From NCBI GenBank assembly GCA_905221605.1, contig CAJNDS010000135.1, forward strand, positions 90,001-154,000: 64,000 nt of DNA, in the 5' to 3' direction. A model generated the notes under the pieces. It saw only the letters and a program-made list of their open reading frames with translations, searched no databases and was not told the origin of the DNA. A program made the position numbers and the translations under genes. Positions within the stretch are counted from its first letter, which is position 1. Each line of letters starts with the position of its first letter. The stretch is from Symbiodinium natans. Taxonomy: Eukaryota; Sar; Dinophyceae; Suessiales; Symbiodiniaceae. Of the stretch, positions 39,261-51,007 are shown piece after piece.

Positions 39261-39903
39261 GTAGAGTTTACGGTTTAGGGCTTAAAATTCCTTATAGTTC
39301 TTATGGTGTCGGGTACCGCAAAAGACCTGTAGATCACCTCCCCACCCCCCCCCCCCCCCCCCCCACGAATCCGGGCCGCAAGCTCTGCGCACGCTAGAAC
39401 CGCTCCCACCTGAACCCCACACATGATCCTAACACCCTAAGCCCCCTAACTGGGTCCTTGTTGGTTATGATTTTACCGTCATATTAAAATCCCAATAAGC
39501 AATAACGATGACCATGTTTAATATACATATATATATGTATATATACATATATATATATACCCCAACAGGGAAGCAGTTAACTCCCTTGGAAACAACTCCC
39601 GTGGAAGCTGCCTAAGGTCGTGCCCTGAAAGCGATGACTCCCATGGAGGAGGCCAGTGTGGGGGTTAGGGTTGAAGGTTTAGGGTCTAGGGTTTAGGGTT
39701 GAAGGTTTTGGGTTTAAGTTTTAGGGTTGAAGGTTGAGGGTGCAGGGTTTAGGGTTTAGAGGGTATATAAGGTTCAGGTTCTGGCAGGGGGTTTATGGCT
39801 TCGGGTTGAGAGGGGGTTTAAGGTTCAAGTTCAAGTTTTCAGGGTTTAAGGGGGTTTAGGGCTTAGGGTTTTGAGGTATAAGGTTGACGGTTCGGGTTCG
39901 CAG

Positions 39904-39990
39904 CAGACCGGCAGAATGTTACTGCAATGCCACGGCGAGGGTTCACCGGGCCTTGGCATCCTCAGAGCGCGACCGGATGGACGCTAGACC
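39904..39990 (+). CDS. Exon-like island
   Basis: After GGTTCGCAG: RPAECYCNATARVHR then ALASSERDRMDARP and TAG. Confidence 0.45.
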
Positions 39991-40004
39991 CTAGACTTCA
40001 CCAG

Positions 40005-40262
40005 GCTCTTGAGTGGCAAAGTGTCGGAGTCCTGTGCCTGGCTTGTGCAGTTTGTAGAGATGGGGGTTTCCGAAATTCGGTGTACCTTATTGGGTCGGTA
40101 TGATAAGAGAATCCTACTTTTTGGGATCTCTATTCGGGGTCCCCTCATTTTCGTAAACCTCCAAATCCGCTGCATCAAAAGCTCATGAAGTCACCTTCGG
40201 GCATCTCAGCGCATCGCGAGTCCTCCAATCCATGAGGGCCTATGCGAGTCCCCGTTCCCCCC
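40005..40262 (+). CDS. Two exons split by a family E hairpin
   Basis: Exon 40005-40065 (acceptor CTTCACCAG) reads LLSGKVSESCAWLVQ. Exon 40182-40262 ends at GTAAGG; the phase-compatible frame reads LMKSPSGISAHRESS then stop, the other frame AHEVTFGHLSASRVL is open to the donor. Intron 40066-40181 is essentially the hairpin. Confidence 0.5.
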
Positions 40263-40443
40263 GTAAGGGTTAGGGTTTAGGGCTAGGGTTTAGGGATTTA
40301 AGGTCCCTAAAACCCGAAACCCCCCAAACCCTGAACCCTAAACTCCTAACTCCTAAACCCTAAACCCTAAACCCTAAACCCTAAACCCTAAACCCTAAAC
40401 CCTAAACCCTAAACCCTAACCCCCCCCCCTCCCACTGTGCCAG

Positions 40444-40852
40444 GATGGCCTTCAGAGTGCACATAAACCGCAGCCTCGGGGTCCAGCATGAGTGGAGTGC
40501 ACATGTCCACATATACATACAATACATAACTGCAATGCACATATCTGAAAATCAAAACAGGAGATGTTTGATGACTCATGCAAGTACATCCTTTTTTACG
40601 ACCCCTAACTTTACTCGTGTTTACAACTTCCAAACGTCTTGGCTGAATAATCTGCGAAGCCTCAGCAAGATGATGCTACGCAGAAAGGCCTGCCATGAGA
40701 ACTACGAAACCCGAAAACACACCCAAGGCGAAAAAAAAAATGACATAGAAAATAACGCAGGCCCCCATGGCGGGCCCTTCTGTAACTTTACGCCCCAACG
40801 AGTCAAGCCTGTGCCAGTCGATGCTCCTCTTCACGATGACATACCAATGTAG
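40444..40852 (+). CDS. Longest exon-like frame (136 codons)
   Basis: C-run then CACTGTGCCAG (40443). MAFRVHINRSLGVQH at the start, NLRSLSKMMLRRKAC in the middle, VKPVPVDAPLHDDIP at the end, TAG. Less GC-biased than other exons; could contain an unseen intron. Confidence 0.45.
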
Positions 40853-41025
40853 ATTAAACCAACCGGTCCATCACAGTTGCAGGGTGCAAGGGGAAGGAGT
40901 TTCAAGCCTGTAGTATACACATATATATATATACACGAAGAAGAATAGTAAGAATAACAACAGCAATAATCACAATAGTAGTAGTAATAATAATCATGAG
41001 TATGTACATGTTTGTGTTTTCTGTA

Positions 41026-41225
41026 AGAGGACAGGGCCTATGGAGTTCCTGTTCCAAAGCTCTCTGCAAAACGAACCCCCCCATCCAGATATACATCTAG
41101 AGAAGTACATCGAGCAGATAAGAACATCAAGCACTACTACAACGATCACTGTTTCTGCCAACTTACGCTTGAGGAAGTGGGCGGAGCGGACGATGAGGCG
41201 GCAGGCAAGAGCCATAGACCCCTAG
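41026..41225 (+). CDS. Exon-like island ending in stop
   Basis: After TTTTCTGTAAG: MEFLFQSSLQNEPPH, IHLEKYIEQIRTSST, LRLRKWAERTMRRQA then TAG. A minus-strand ORF overlaps. Confidence 0.45.
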
Positions 41226-41879
41226 GAAGGATGTTTGGTGATTGCACCTATCCCAAAGGATTGCGGATTCTTCGCAGGGAACTAGGAAGTTAGTTGGCTT
41301 ACCCTGTACAGTCCCTCAACGGGTTATAAGGTAGGGGATACGAGGTAACTAGTACGACGCCCACAGCCAGCAGCCACAACAGCTCAGACCTTCAAATAAT
41401 CTAGGGGTCGGAATATTTTCTAATATTATTCCCTTGTGGTCCCTGTATAATTCTACTATAATAGCCCCCCAAATCCCTATTCAAGTTACAAGGTGTCAAA
41501 GGCCCGTATATCAGACTTCTTCGCCCCTTGGCGGCTGTTTCTTAGTAGGCTATAAGGGTTCAGGGTTTAGGGTTTAGGGTCTAGGGCTGGTGGTAGCCCG
41601 GTGGTGCATTTTAACCGTTTTTTGATTCAAGGTTCCCTTATAAAGTAACCAACAAAAAAAGGTGCCCTTATTTGAATATGGCTACTGGGCTACTAAGTAG
41701 GGGATTGGGGACTAGGGACCCTACATAATCCCTTCAAGGGGCGCATTCTCGGGTACTTTGAGGCGCTTTTTTTCCATATGCCCTGCGAATGAGGGAGATT
41801 CGCTCGTCCCTGAGTCGTTGCTCGGCCCCATAAAGCCCCTAACCCTAAACCCGAAACCCTAAACCCTAAAATCCGAAAC

Positions 41880-41965
41880 CCTAAAACCCTAAACCCTAAA
41901 CCCTAAACCCTAAACCCTAAACCCTAAACCCTAAAACCCTAAACCCTAAACCCTAACCCTAAACC
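41880..41965 (-). repeat. CCCTAAA array
   Basis: About 12 units. Confidence 0.95.
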
Positions 41966-41999
41966 CTCAAGACCCTAAAACTCCCTAAGCTCTGGCCAG

Positions 42000-42068
42000 G
42001 GGCGCCCGACCCGCTGGTCCAAGCTTTGGGAGGTTTCGGGCGAAGCTTTGCAGTGCTTGTACTTGAGG
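42000..42068 (+). CDS. Exon-like island, 23 codons
   Basis: Acceptor CTCTGGCCAG. GRPTRWSKLWEVSGE then ALQCLYLR in phase 0, donor GTCCCTGG. Confidence 0.55.
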
Positions 42069-42410
42069 GTCCCTGGTTGAGGGCTTGGGGTTTAGGGTTC
42101 AGGGCTAGGGTTTAGGGTTTAGGGCTTAGGTTTTAGGGTTTAGGGCTAGGGTTTGTGCTTATGAAGTCTTGGGTTTTGGGTCTGTTTAGGGTTCAGGGTC
42201 TGTTTAGCTTTCCTGTTTAGGGGGTGCGGGGGTGGTTGGGGGGCTTTGCGACGCTTGCCTGGGGTCCAGGGGTTAAGCTTCATTTCATGTGAGGCACTGT
42301 TGGTAACAAGTGCAAGAAAACGGGTTAGGATATAGGGTTTAATTAGGGTTTAGGGTTTAGGGTTTAGGGGTTCAGGGTTCGACTGCTACCATGTATAACA
42401 CTGTTGCGCA

Positions 42411-43640
42411 TTGCATCGTAGTCGCCATCGCAGTGGCCTTGACCAAAGCCATCATCCCCATCATCTCATCTTCCTAATCATCCTCCATGCTCATCGTGTC
42501 GTCCTCATCCTCCTCTTCGTCATCATCATGACAAATTCAATTTGCCACTTGCTAGTTTTGATTTGCTGTCTGCCGTATTTTATTTACCACTTGATAACCA
42601 AAAGCACTATGTTCATCAGCTACCCGTTAGCTACCAACTGCAGCTTCAAACTAAAATGCTAAGTGCTTTCAGAGTATTCATTCCTCGCACAGTGTGTCAA
42701 CGTGTTGGGTAAGAAAGGCTAGATGGATTGTGGCGCGGAATACGGGGGTTTCCGAAAATCAGGGACCCTAACATAGACCCCAAATAGCAGGATCGCCCTT
42801 ATAACAAGGACCCCGATAAGGTACCCAAACTTCGGAAACCCCCATATCTCAAAGGCCTGTCGCTTTGGACGAAAATCGTACTCTCGCCTAGGTGCAGGTG
42901 TGGCCGCGCCCCCCGTCCTCGAATGCTGTCATCACTGTCTGGTTCCCGAAATGCGAAACTGCCTTCGCTTTTGGACGTCTGGGCTCGCGAAAAATGCGAC
43001 GCAGTCGCTTTTGGACTTCTGGGCCCTCCGGGTCTCTTCACTGCTGGGGTCTAGTTTCTAAGCACTAACGACGAATAGTTATTAGCTAACCAGTCACGAA
43101 CAGCGGGTTTATTTGCTACTTCGCAGCGACCTACCATGAGTCTTGTACTGAATACAAACTGGGTAAACTTTGCTGTTATACATGTTTTCTGCTTCTCACT
43201 TCCTAATTACTATATGTAGTTTTTCTGAAATGCTAAATACTGTGTATTTATTCTGAATAACGGATTCCTCATTACCACGTCCCGATCATTTCATTTTTTC
43301 CTGGCTGAGAACGAGTAATGGTTCGTCATGAACTGTAAATGCCTTAATGCAAAGTAAGACTCGTTGGCCATCAACGATTAGGTATAATTGCTCGGAAGCA
43401 ACTATCTGCTAACCAGTGCTTGCTAAGTATTGGCTTTCGTTACTACTTCCCAGTACTAAGTTCCAACTTTGCACCACTATTACTCATACTCTTGCTGTTA
43501 TGGAGACTGTTCCTGTTTCTGTTACCGTAGCGACTGCGACTGCCACTCCAGGACTATTTCTGTTACTGTTGCTGTTCTAGTACGGTTACCGATACTATGA
43601 CTATTGCTAGTGCTTTCACCATTACTGCTACCATTACTGT
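42411..43640. other. Array-free stretch without a supported gene
   Basis: Contains CATCATCTC-type simple sequence, one family E hairpin (42748-42860), AT-richer unique DNA and CTGTTACTG-like short repeats (43500-43720). ORFs here are low complexity. Confidence 0.5.
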
Positions 43641-43916
43641 AAGCTCTTGTTCCTGTTGCTGTTACAAGTTCTGCTACTGCTACGATACCGTGATCGTACT
43701 ATGGCCAGTAACGGTATGGATTACGGCTCTGTTCCTACTACCAGTACTTGTGCGTTATTCGCGCTGCTAACAGCAATTTCTGTTTCTACTACTGTTGTCA
43801 TCATAAGTTCTTATCCAGGTCATTTTGCCTTGAATTTGCATGTGCGTGCGTGTGGAGTGCAGCATTTTTTGGTGTGTTTGTGAGCGTGTGGCAGCATTGT
43901 GGCATAAACTCCCGCA

Positions 43917-44030
43917 GGGTTAGTAGCCCTCAGCGACCCTGCCGCAACTTCGTTGCGAAGGCACGTTCCTGGCGCTATTTCCGCCTCCCTGGAAGCAGGC
44001 GCAGAGGCTGGGGTTTCGTGGTCCCCCCCA
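43917..44030 (+). CDS. Arginine-rich exon-like island
   Basis: Acceptor AACTCCCGCAG. VSSPQRPCRNFVAKA then RSWRYFRLPGSRRRG. Confidence 0.5.
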
Positions 44031-44239
44031 AACTGCTGCAAGTTGGGATTGAGGGGTAGGATGCTTACCCGTAAACCCTAAATCCTAAACCCTAATCCCT
44101 AAACCCTAAACCCTAAATGCCCAGCTCCGGGAACCATTAAGAGATGGGTGGCTTGTCTGTCCGCGTCAGTATAGGGTCTTCCCTGCCCCTGGCACCTTGA
44201 GGAAGGTCGAAGCAAGGCACTCTCTTTGGGCTGGGTTCC

Positions 44240-44351
44240 CTTGTCCTAAGGGTCCATGTACCTGATTATTCTATACTTGGGCCCCCAAAGCACTTGTATA
44301 GGAAGTACTTTAAGGCCCAAGTCCCTATGTAGGTACATGGACCCTTAGGGT
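44240..44351. mobile_element. Family D hairpin
   Basis: CTAAGGGTCCATGTACCTG to AGGTACATGGACCCTTAGG. A family B hairpin follows at 44372-44472, whose flanks share AGAAGTA. Confidence 0.75.
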
Positions 44352-44676
44352 TGTGCTTTTGAGAAGTAGCTTGAGATGTTCCCCCTTATACGAACAGTCC
44401 TGAATAAGAGATTCTAGTACCCCCTATTTGAGTCCCTTTTGAGGACAGTTAGTATAAGGGGGAATATCCGAAGAAGTACCCTCGCTCGGGGGGCCCCTCT
44501 GTCTACTGTCATCATGTCTATGAACGTATCGTTATTGTCTACTTTGTGGGCCCTAAGGCATCACAGAGACCCACCGAATGCCTGACGAAAGTCTTAAAGT
44601 CTTGCATGTAGCTGACTGAGGTCCTCGAGTTTAGGGTGTGAAGAGTTCATCCTGCGTGCCCTCCTACCTCGTGCAG

Positions 44677-44793
44677 GTGTCGAGCAGGCTCCTTCCTAGA
44701 CGTCTGCCAAAGTGCACGCGCCGGGGAAGTGGTCTAGAAGGCGACAGGGAAGTAGGACACATACGTAGCCATGATTCCCTTTATAGGGTTTAG
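44677..44793 (+). CDS. Exon-like island, 38 codons
   Basis: Acceptor CTACCTCGTGCAG. VSSRLLPRRLPKCTR, then LEGDREVGHIRSHDS to TAG 44791. Confidence 0.55.
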   Translation: MSSRLLPRRLPKCTRRGSGLEGDREVGHIRSHDSLYRV

Positions 44794-44908
44794 GTTCCCT
44801 CATCAGCCCCTTTAAACCAAAGAGGGTTCCCTTTTATTCCTTGGTTACTCTTGGGTCTAGCATGAAATAGGTCAACCCCCTCCCCCACACACAGCGTTGG
44901 TTTCACAG

Positions 44909-44992
44909 CAAATCTTTCGCTGCCGCGCAAAAAATGCTCGCAAACCTGAGGGCACACTCTGCACCCATCGCGACGTGTATGGCAGGCGCATG
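44909..44992 (+). CDS. Cys/Arg-rich exon-like island
   Basis: Acceptor GGTTTCACAG. QIFRCRAKNARKPEG then TLCTHRDVYGRRM in phase 0, ending at GCCTAAACC. CCCTAAA array 44997-45083 follows. Confidence 0.55.
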
Positions 44993-45532
44993 CCTAAACC
45001 CTAAACCCTAAACCCTAAACCCTAAACCCTAAACCCTAAACCCTAAACCCTAAACCCTAAACCCTAAACCCTAAACCCTAAACCAAAATTGAACTAGGCA
45101 TCCGAACCTGATTTAGGGAATTTTCCTTGATAAGGAGAGATTTTGATGTCTCTCCTTATGCACCTTAAAGCCCTATTCCTTGTGCCCTATTTCTTTAACG
45201 AAGGTTGCTGGGCTCCCGAGATTTCAAGCGGTTTTTGGGTGTAGGGCTTAGGCAAACTGATCCTCACACCGACTCCCCTCACATAAGCAACGAATGAATA
45301 TACACATATATATATATACATTATTGTCATCCTGTTTTTAAATGCATGATGCCGATATTACCATGCTAGCCTAAATCCCGAAGCACTATGGAGCATTGAT
45401 CTTTTGTCATAGTTGGGTAACATTATCAGTCTACAGATTTAAGTCTGCTTAAACCCAATAAGGAAAAGCAATTTAGATCTTTAATATTATATATCCTGAA
45501 CTAGTGATGTGCTGGCGCTCAGCTTTTTTGGC

Positions 45533-45605
45533 TTTCGTGCGGGCGACTCGTGACGCGGCGCGGAGCATTTTGATCTTGGAAGACAGCCCGGCCCTCAGAA
45601 CCTGG
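45533..45605 (+). CDS. Exon-like island
   Basis: Acceptor GGCGCTCAG. FLAFVRATRDAARSI then LILEDSPALRTW, donor GTTTTGG. 45085-45500 has no supported gene (AT-richer, (TA)n at 45306). Confidence 0.55.
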
Positions 45606-45835
45606 GTTTTGGAGCACTATACTTTAAATACATTTTTTTGGTTGTGGGTTCCTATTATAGCTACTTAGTCCTAAACAGTATATACTATTTTTCCCGGGGT
45701 CTACTCCCAAGTAGGGGAACGAGCGCGAGTTGAGGTTTGGAGCTTAGGGCTTCGGAGGTTGGAGTGTAGGGTTAATTCGGATTTAGGGTTTGGGGTTTTG
45801 GGGGGGGGGGTTTAGGCTTTAGGGTTTTGGGGGGG

Positions 45836-45961
45836 TTTAGGGTTTAGGGTTTAGGATTTAGGGTTTAGGGTTTTTGGGTTTTGGAGGGTTTAGGGTTTAG
45901 GGTTTAGGGTTTAGGGTTTAGGGTTTAGGGTTTAGGGTTTAGGGTTTAGGGTTTAGGGTTT
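45836..45961 (+). repeat. TTTAGGG array
   Basis: Regular units with one TTTTTGGG interruption. Confidence 0.95.
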
Positions 45962-46240
45962 CAGAGCTTGAGTTGAGGAGTTAAAGAGATCATGGGTCTT
46001 GTTTTGGGGCGCTAGTCCCAGAATGCGCACCTTGTACCCCAAAAGCCTAACCCCAAAAGTGCTTACGACCCTTGAAACTCTTGAAACCCTCAAAGAACCT
46101 TAAAACACCTCCGAACGTTGGTCCAAGGTTGGCCCCCCCCCCCCCCCCCCCACACACTGTTTAAGGGTTTAGGGCTTAGGGTTTAGGGTTTAGGGTTTAG
46201 GGTTTGGGGTTTAGGGTTTAGGGTTTAGGGTTTAGGGAAG

Positions 46241-46304
46241 CCTGAAGGCGCTGGCTTTGGGCGAGCTATCCCTTCAAAGTCCCACAAAAGCCGCAGTTTT
46301 CCAG
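46241..46304 (+). CDS. Exon ending at a hairpin with GA donor
   Basis: PEGAGFGRAIPSKSH then KSRSFP after TTTAGGGAAG. The following family C copy starts GATACCCAGTAG where others start GTAGCCCAGTGG. Confidence 0.45.
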
Positions 46305-46910
46305 GATACCCAGTAGTACCCTTATTCCCTTTTTGGGGGGTTTAGGTTCCCTTATAAACCCCTTTAAGCAAAAAAGGGCACCCTTTTTAAGCCTTGGTTA
46401 CTGGGCAGCCTAGGTTAGGGGTTTACGACAACAGGGGACCCGTAATCAGGACCCCCGAAAGAGGTAGGATTCCCTTGTAATAAGGACCCCCCCAAAAAAG
46501 GTAAGACCCTAAACCCTAAACCAACCCCAGCCGTGGCATGCTTTTTGAAGTCTCACCCACGCCTCAGGTTTAGGGCTTCAGTTTTTTTCTTTGCTACGTG
46601 TCTGCGACGTGCAGCTCTGCATGCACGGGTTTGGGGTTTAGGGTTTAGGGTTTAGGGTTGGTCACCAGCATTTCCTGCAATCGCGAACCTACTGTTTAAC
46701 TCATGCACAGCATACAGCAAAGAGTAGGAAGGGTCAAGCACTAAGCCGCCGAAACCCCAAACCCTAGACCAACAAAATCCAACTTGAAGCCCCAAACCCT
46801 CCAAACCTCAAACCCCAATCCCCAAGTTTTAACCCCAAACCTCAAGCCCTAACCCCTTCAACCCTAAGCCCTAAGCCCCGAACCCTAAACACTGCGCCGC
46901 ACTGGCCCAG

Positions 46911-46991
46911 GCATGGCACAAGCCATGGGATACCCCCCTGAGCTGCCCGGAGCCCGACAAGTTCGCAACCTCTTGGAGACCTTTTCTGAGG
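46911..46991 (+). CDS. Exon-like island
   Basis: Acceptor TGGCCCAG. MAQAMGYPPELPGAR then QVRNLLETFSE, ending GAGG|GTTTGGGG. CCCTAAA left. Confidence 0.6.
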
Positions 46992-47808
46992 GTTTGGGGT
47001 TTAGGGGTTTAGGGTTAGGGTTTAGGGTTTGGGGTTTAGGGTTTAGGGTTTAGGGCTCAGGGTTTAGGGTTTAGTTTTTAGGGTTTCGGGCTTGGAGTTG
47101 GGTTTGGGGTTTAGGGTTCAGGGTTCTCCAAGCCGGGTAGGAATTTGAGAAGATTGTACTCAGGAAGAATCTTGTTTTCTGAGGGCTCTTGGGGCCAACT
47201 TAGCAAGGAAGCTAGGATTTGGGAGGGGGAGGGGGTTCTGGGGGGTTTCAGGGTTTGGGCATCAGGGGTTCGGTTTTTGGTGGGAGTCTAGGTTTGGGAG
47301 GTTGGGTTTTTGGCTTCGGTTCAGGGGCTTTAGGGTTTCGCTTCTTGAGCTAAACCCTGAACCCTTGGACGCAAGACCCTAGACCCTAAACCCTGAGCCG
47401 CTAGACCCGAAACCCGAAACCCTACCGTAGAACCCAAAACCTACTTTGTTGCAGGTCATTCTTATGATTCTTATTCTTATTATTATCAGATAGCACGGGC
47501 CTAGGTCTGTGTTACAGGGAATACTTGGTCTAGGGTTTCGGGTTTAGAGTTCACTACCATTTGCTCTAGAACCCTCAACGAATAGAAGACAACAATCCCA
47601 TATGACCCTTACAAGGAAGATCTTTTTTTTTGGGGGGGGAGCAAATAGTAGTTTAGGGTTGTTCCCATAGGGTGCGTCAAGATTATACACTCTCTTGGCT
47701 CGAGGACCACACTGGTTGTGCTTTTGGGGTTTGGGGATTTAGGGATTTAGGGATTTAGGGATTTAGGGTTTAGGGTTAGGGTTTAGGGCTGCACCACCCT
47801 GACCTCCA

Positions 47809-47840
<32 letters not shown>

Positions 47841-48146
47841 AAAAAACCGAAACTCTAAACCCTAAACCCTAAACCCTAAACCCTAAACCCTAAGCCCTAA
47901 GCCCTAAGCCCTAAACCCTAAACCCTAAACCCTGAACCCTGAACCCTAAAAACCCTAAACCCAATCCTGGACCCTACACCAGGAACCCCCGCATACCCTA
48001 GCCCCTAAACCCATCACCCCAAAGCGCCAACATCCTTCCCAAACCCAAACCCCAAACCCTGAGCCCTAAACCCCAAACCCTAAACCCTAGCCCTAAACCC
48101 CAAACCCTAAACCCTAGCCCTAAACCCTAAACCCCAAGCCGCAAAG

Positions 48147-48218
48147 GTCGGGTCTCGTAGTGAGGAACACTTTTCTCGAGTTCCCGGAGATGCCAAGCCA
48201 GGAGACCGGGCCGGCGAG
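48147..48218 (+). CDS. Exon-like island, 24 codons
   Basis: VGSRSEEHFSRVPGD then AKPGDRAGE in phase 0 between GCAAAG and donor GTTAGGGTTTAGGG. Confidence 0.6.
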
Positions 48219-48358
48219 GTTAGGGTTTAGGGTTTAGGGTTTAGGGTTTAGGGTTTAGGGTTTAGGGTTTAGGGTTTAGGGTTTAGGGTTTAGGGTCTAG
48301 GGTTTAGGGTTTAGGGTTTAGGGTTTAGGGCCTAGGGTTTAGGGTTTAGGGTTTAGGG
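48219..48358 (+). repeat. TTTAGGG array
   Basis: About 20 units with TCTAGGG and CCTAGGG singletons; begins at the donor of the preceding exon. Confidence 0.95.
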
Positions 48359-48514
48359 CCTTTAGGGTTTAGGGTTTAGGGTTTGGGGTTTGGGTTTGGG
48401 GTTTCGGGTTTGGCGGTTAGGGGTTTGGGGTTTCGGGTTTCGGGTTTAGGGTTTAGGGCCTTTAGGGTTTAGGGTTTACCTTAAACCTAAGCCAAAACCC
48501 CGGTGGATACCGCC

Positions 48515-48725
48515 CGAACCCCTAAACCCCTAAACCCCTAAACCCCTAAACCCCTAAACCCCTAAACCCCCAAACCCCCTAAACCCCTAAACCCCTAAAC
48601 CCCCTAAACCCCCTAAACTCCTAAACCCCTAAACCCCTAAACCCCCTAAACCCCTACACCCCCTAAACCCCTAAACCCCCTAAACCCCCTAAACCCCAAA
48701 CCCTAAACCCTAAACCCCTAAACCC
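48515..48725 (-). repeat. Octamer/nonamer array CCCCTAAA
   Basis: About 25 units of CCCCTAAA and CCCCCTAAA. The heptamer appears only at the right edge. Confidence 0.95.
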
Positions 48726-48845
48726 CTAGACTCTACACCGTGGCTCCCGCCGCATTGTGTTGGAGAGTTCGAGCTGAGAGGTGACCGGATTAGTAGGCTT
48801 CAAAAGGGTATACAGAGATTCTAGATCATACTTAGAGGGTGTACA

Positions 48846-48912
48846 GGGTTTAGGGTTTAGGGTTTAGGGTTTAGGGTTTAGGGTTTAGGGTTTAGGGTTT
48901 AGGGTTTAGGGT
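48846..48912 (+). repeat. TTTAGGG array
   Basis: Nine or ten perfect units. Confidence 0.95.
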
Positions 48913-49084
48913 CCCTTATAGGCTGACTTTGGTTGGTTGTTTTGTGGTCCCTGTGGTACTAGGGCCCTTGAGGGGTGGTGCCCAGGTTGCGTGCGAAAGT
49001 GCAGCCTTCTGCACCTCCCATATCGACCTGCGCATCTACAACCCTAAACCCTGAACTTTAGACGCTCAAATGACACCCTCGTCT

Positions 49085-49400
49085 GAAGGAACCCTAAACC
49101 TAAACCCCAAACCCCAAATCCCAAACCCTAAGCCTAAACCCGAAACCCGAAACCCCAAACCCCAACCCCCAAACCCCAAACCCCAAACCTAACCCCGAAC
49201 CCCGAACCCCGAACCCCGAACCCCGAACCCCGAACCCCGAACCCCGAACCCCGAACCCCGAACCCCGAACCCCGAACCCCGAACCCCAAACCCCAAACCC
49301 CAAACCTAACCCTAAACCCCAAACCCCAAACCTAACCCTAAACCCCGAACCCCAAACCCTAAACCCAAACTCTAAACCCTGAACCCTAAACCCTAAAGCC
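49085..49400 (-). repeat. Composite array with a CCCCGAA block
   Basis: CCCCAAA units flank about 12 consecutive CCCCGAA units (49193-49285). GFGVRGS-type peptides on the minus strand are only the translated repeat. Confidence 0.95.
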
Positions 49401-49587
49401 GGGCCTGAAGCCTTCCAAAAAAAGCAAAAGGCAGTTAAGGTTCGGGTTTAGGGTTTAGGAGATAGGGGGTTTAGGGTTTAGGGTTTAGGGGGACCTTACT
49501 CAGACCTTTAAAGCAACAAGACCCTAAACCTTAAACCCTAAACGCTAAGCCCTAAACCCTAAACCCTAAACCCTAGACCCGAAACAG

Positions 49588-49660
49588 TATCTTGGCAAGG
49601 ACCGCTTCCTCGAGCCAGAGAACGACATTCCCGGTCGGAGGAGTTGGAAGGGGGCTTAGT
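49588..49660 (+). CDS. Exon-like island
   Basis: After GAAACAG: YLGKDRFLEPENDIP then GRRSWKGA. A donor GTCGGA at 49634 or a stop at 49657 may end it. Confidence 0.55.
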
Positions 49661-49744
49661 GGTTTAGGGTTTAGGCGTTTAGGGTTTTGGGTTTAAGGCT
49701 TAGAGTGTAGAGTTGGGGTTTGGGGTGTAGGGTTTAGGGTTCAT

Positions 49745-49900
49745 GGGCCCTTAATATGGTCCCTTACTTCCTTGTAAGCGTTCTGAGGAATATTCAGTAA
49801 TGGCCCTTAATGTGTATAGGGTTTATATGGGGTATGTAAGGGATACCGTTTGAAAGGGCTCATACATGCTCATACTACGGGACAATGTAGCTGCCCTAAG
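49745..49900. mobile_element. Family I element, second copy
   Basis: TAATATGGTCCCTTACTTCC through a TATA-rich centre to GGGACAATGTAGCTGCCC. Confidence 0.6.
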
Positions 49901-50215
49901 ATGATTCTCTTCTGGTGGCCCTAACGCCCAACCAAACTTTCAGGGATTTGGGCTTCCAGGGCTCAGGTTTAGGAGTGTAAAAATGTCAGGATTTAGCCCT
50001 ATCAACACAATAACCCCTATATTCCCTATATACCCGCCTATATACCCTATAAACCCTGTAAACCCTGTAAACCCTGTAAACCCTATAGACCCTGTAAACC
50101 CTATAAACCCTATAGGATTTATTAGAGGGCTTCCAGGACTTGGGTTTAGGAGTGTAAGGGGATGTCGGGTAGGAGGTTTAGGGGCCTGTTCGGGTTTTAA
50201 CCGGCTTCGATTCAG

Positions 50216-50393
50216 CGCTTAGGGGGCCAAGAGCCCGCAGGCAGTTCAGCAGGGCCTGAATCCGGGTTATAGGCTTTAGGGTTTAGGGTTTAGGGAAAGC
50301 GCCATCAAGCCAACAGAACAGGAGGGTTCGGATGTACGGTTGAGAGGACCTCCAAACAAATCCGAAACCTTCCTATGGGATCCTTTGAGATAA
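50216..50393 (+). CDS. Two exons joined over a 34-nt telomere-repeat intron
   Basis: Exon 50216-50265 (acceptor TTCGATTCAG) reads RLGGQEPAGSSAGPE. After the 34-nt intron GTTATAGG...TTTAGGGAAAG, the phase-compatible frame reads AIKPTEQEGSDVRLR and PPNKSETFLWDPLR to TAA 50391. A second frame (RHQANRTGGFGCTVE) is open longer, to 50452. Confidence 0.55.
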
Positions 50394-50657
50394 ATACGGG
50401 TTCTGTGGGCGTTGCCCCCTGTGGCCTATACAGCCTGCATTTAGCATTGAGGGTTTAGGGTTGAGGGCCCTGAACTCCAAAGCCCGATGTCGCAGTGCCT
50501 CTGGAGAAAGGTTTTGGGTGCTTGGTGTGTAGGCTTTACGGTTTTGCGCTTTCTGGTTTAGGGGTTTAGGGTTTGTGGGTTTAGGGGTCAGGGTTTAGAG
50601 TTAAGGGTTATGCGAACCTCGTGCTGCCCCAGATCCTAAGCACAAATCGCGTCGCAG

Positions 50658-50723
50658 GACCCGAGCTGTCTCTGACATGACGGACACCAAGCTGCCTTGG
50701 AAGGCGCAGATCGCCAAACACCC
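50658..50723 (+). CDS. Exon-like island
   Basis: Acceptor GCGTCGCAG. TRAVSDMTDTKLPWK then AQIAKHPEP, running into CCCTAAA units. Confidence 0.55.
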
Positions 50724-50760
50724 TGAACCCTAAACCCTAAACCCTAAACCCTAAACTCAG

Positions 50761-50876
50761 CTTGAAGGTGCAGAAGCCTGAGGTGGACTCTCTGCATCTA
50801 TGGTTCGGAGTTTGCGCCCTCGCATTCTGTGAAGCTCTCCTAAATGCAACTTCACCAGATGCTCAAGGGATACTTC
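50761..50876 (+). CDS. Exon-like island
   Basis: Acceptor AAACTCAG after CCCTAAA. LKVQKPEVDSLHLWF then GVCALAFCEALLNAT, SPDAQGILP. Confidence 0.55.
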
Positions 50877-50946
50877 CCCTAAACCCTAAGCACTAAACCC
50901 TTAACCCTAAACTGCCCTAAGCGTCTCTAGCTCTTCCTGGGTTCAG

Positions 50947-51007
50947 GGTTCCTTCGGTGAATTAAGCCGCCCCACAAGGACCTCTAAGCAAAGATGTAGG
51001 CTGCCCG
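50947..51007 (+). CDS. Exon-like island
   Basis: Acceptor CTGGGTTCAG. GSFGELSRPTRTSKQ then RCRLP, donor GTTAAGGG. Confidence 0.5.

Noticed and set aside
49100-49322. Minus-strand frames encoding GFGVRGSGFGV-type repeats (also 9190-9552, 53906-54210, 1686-1919).
   Set aside because: They are direct translations of the telomere-variant arrays in whichever frame lacks stops; no independent coding signal.
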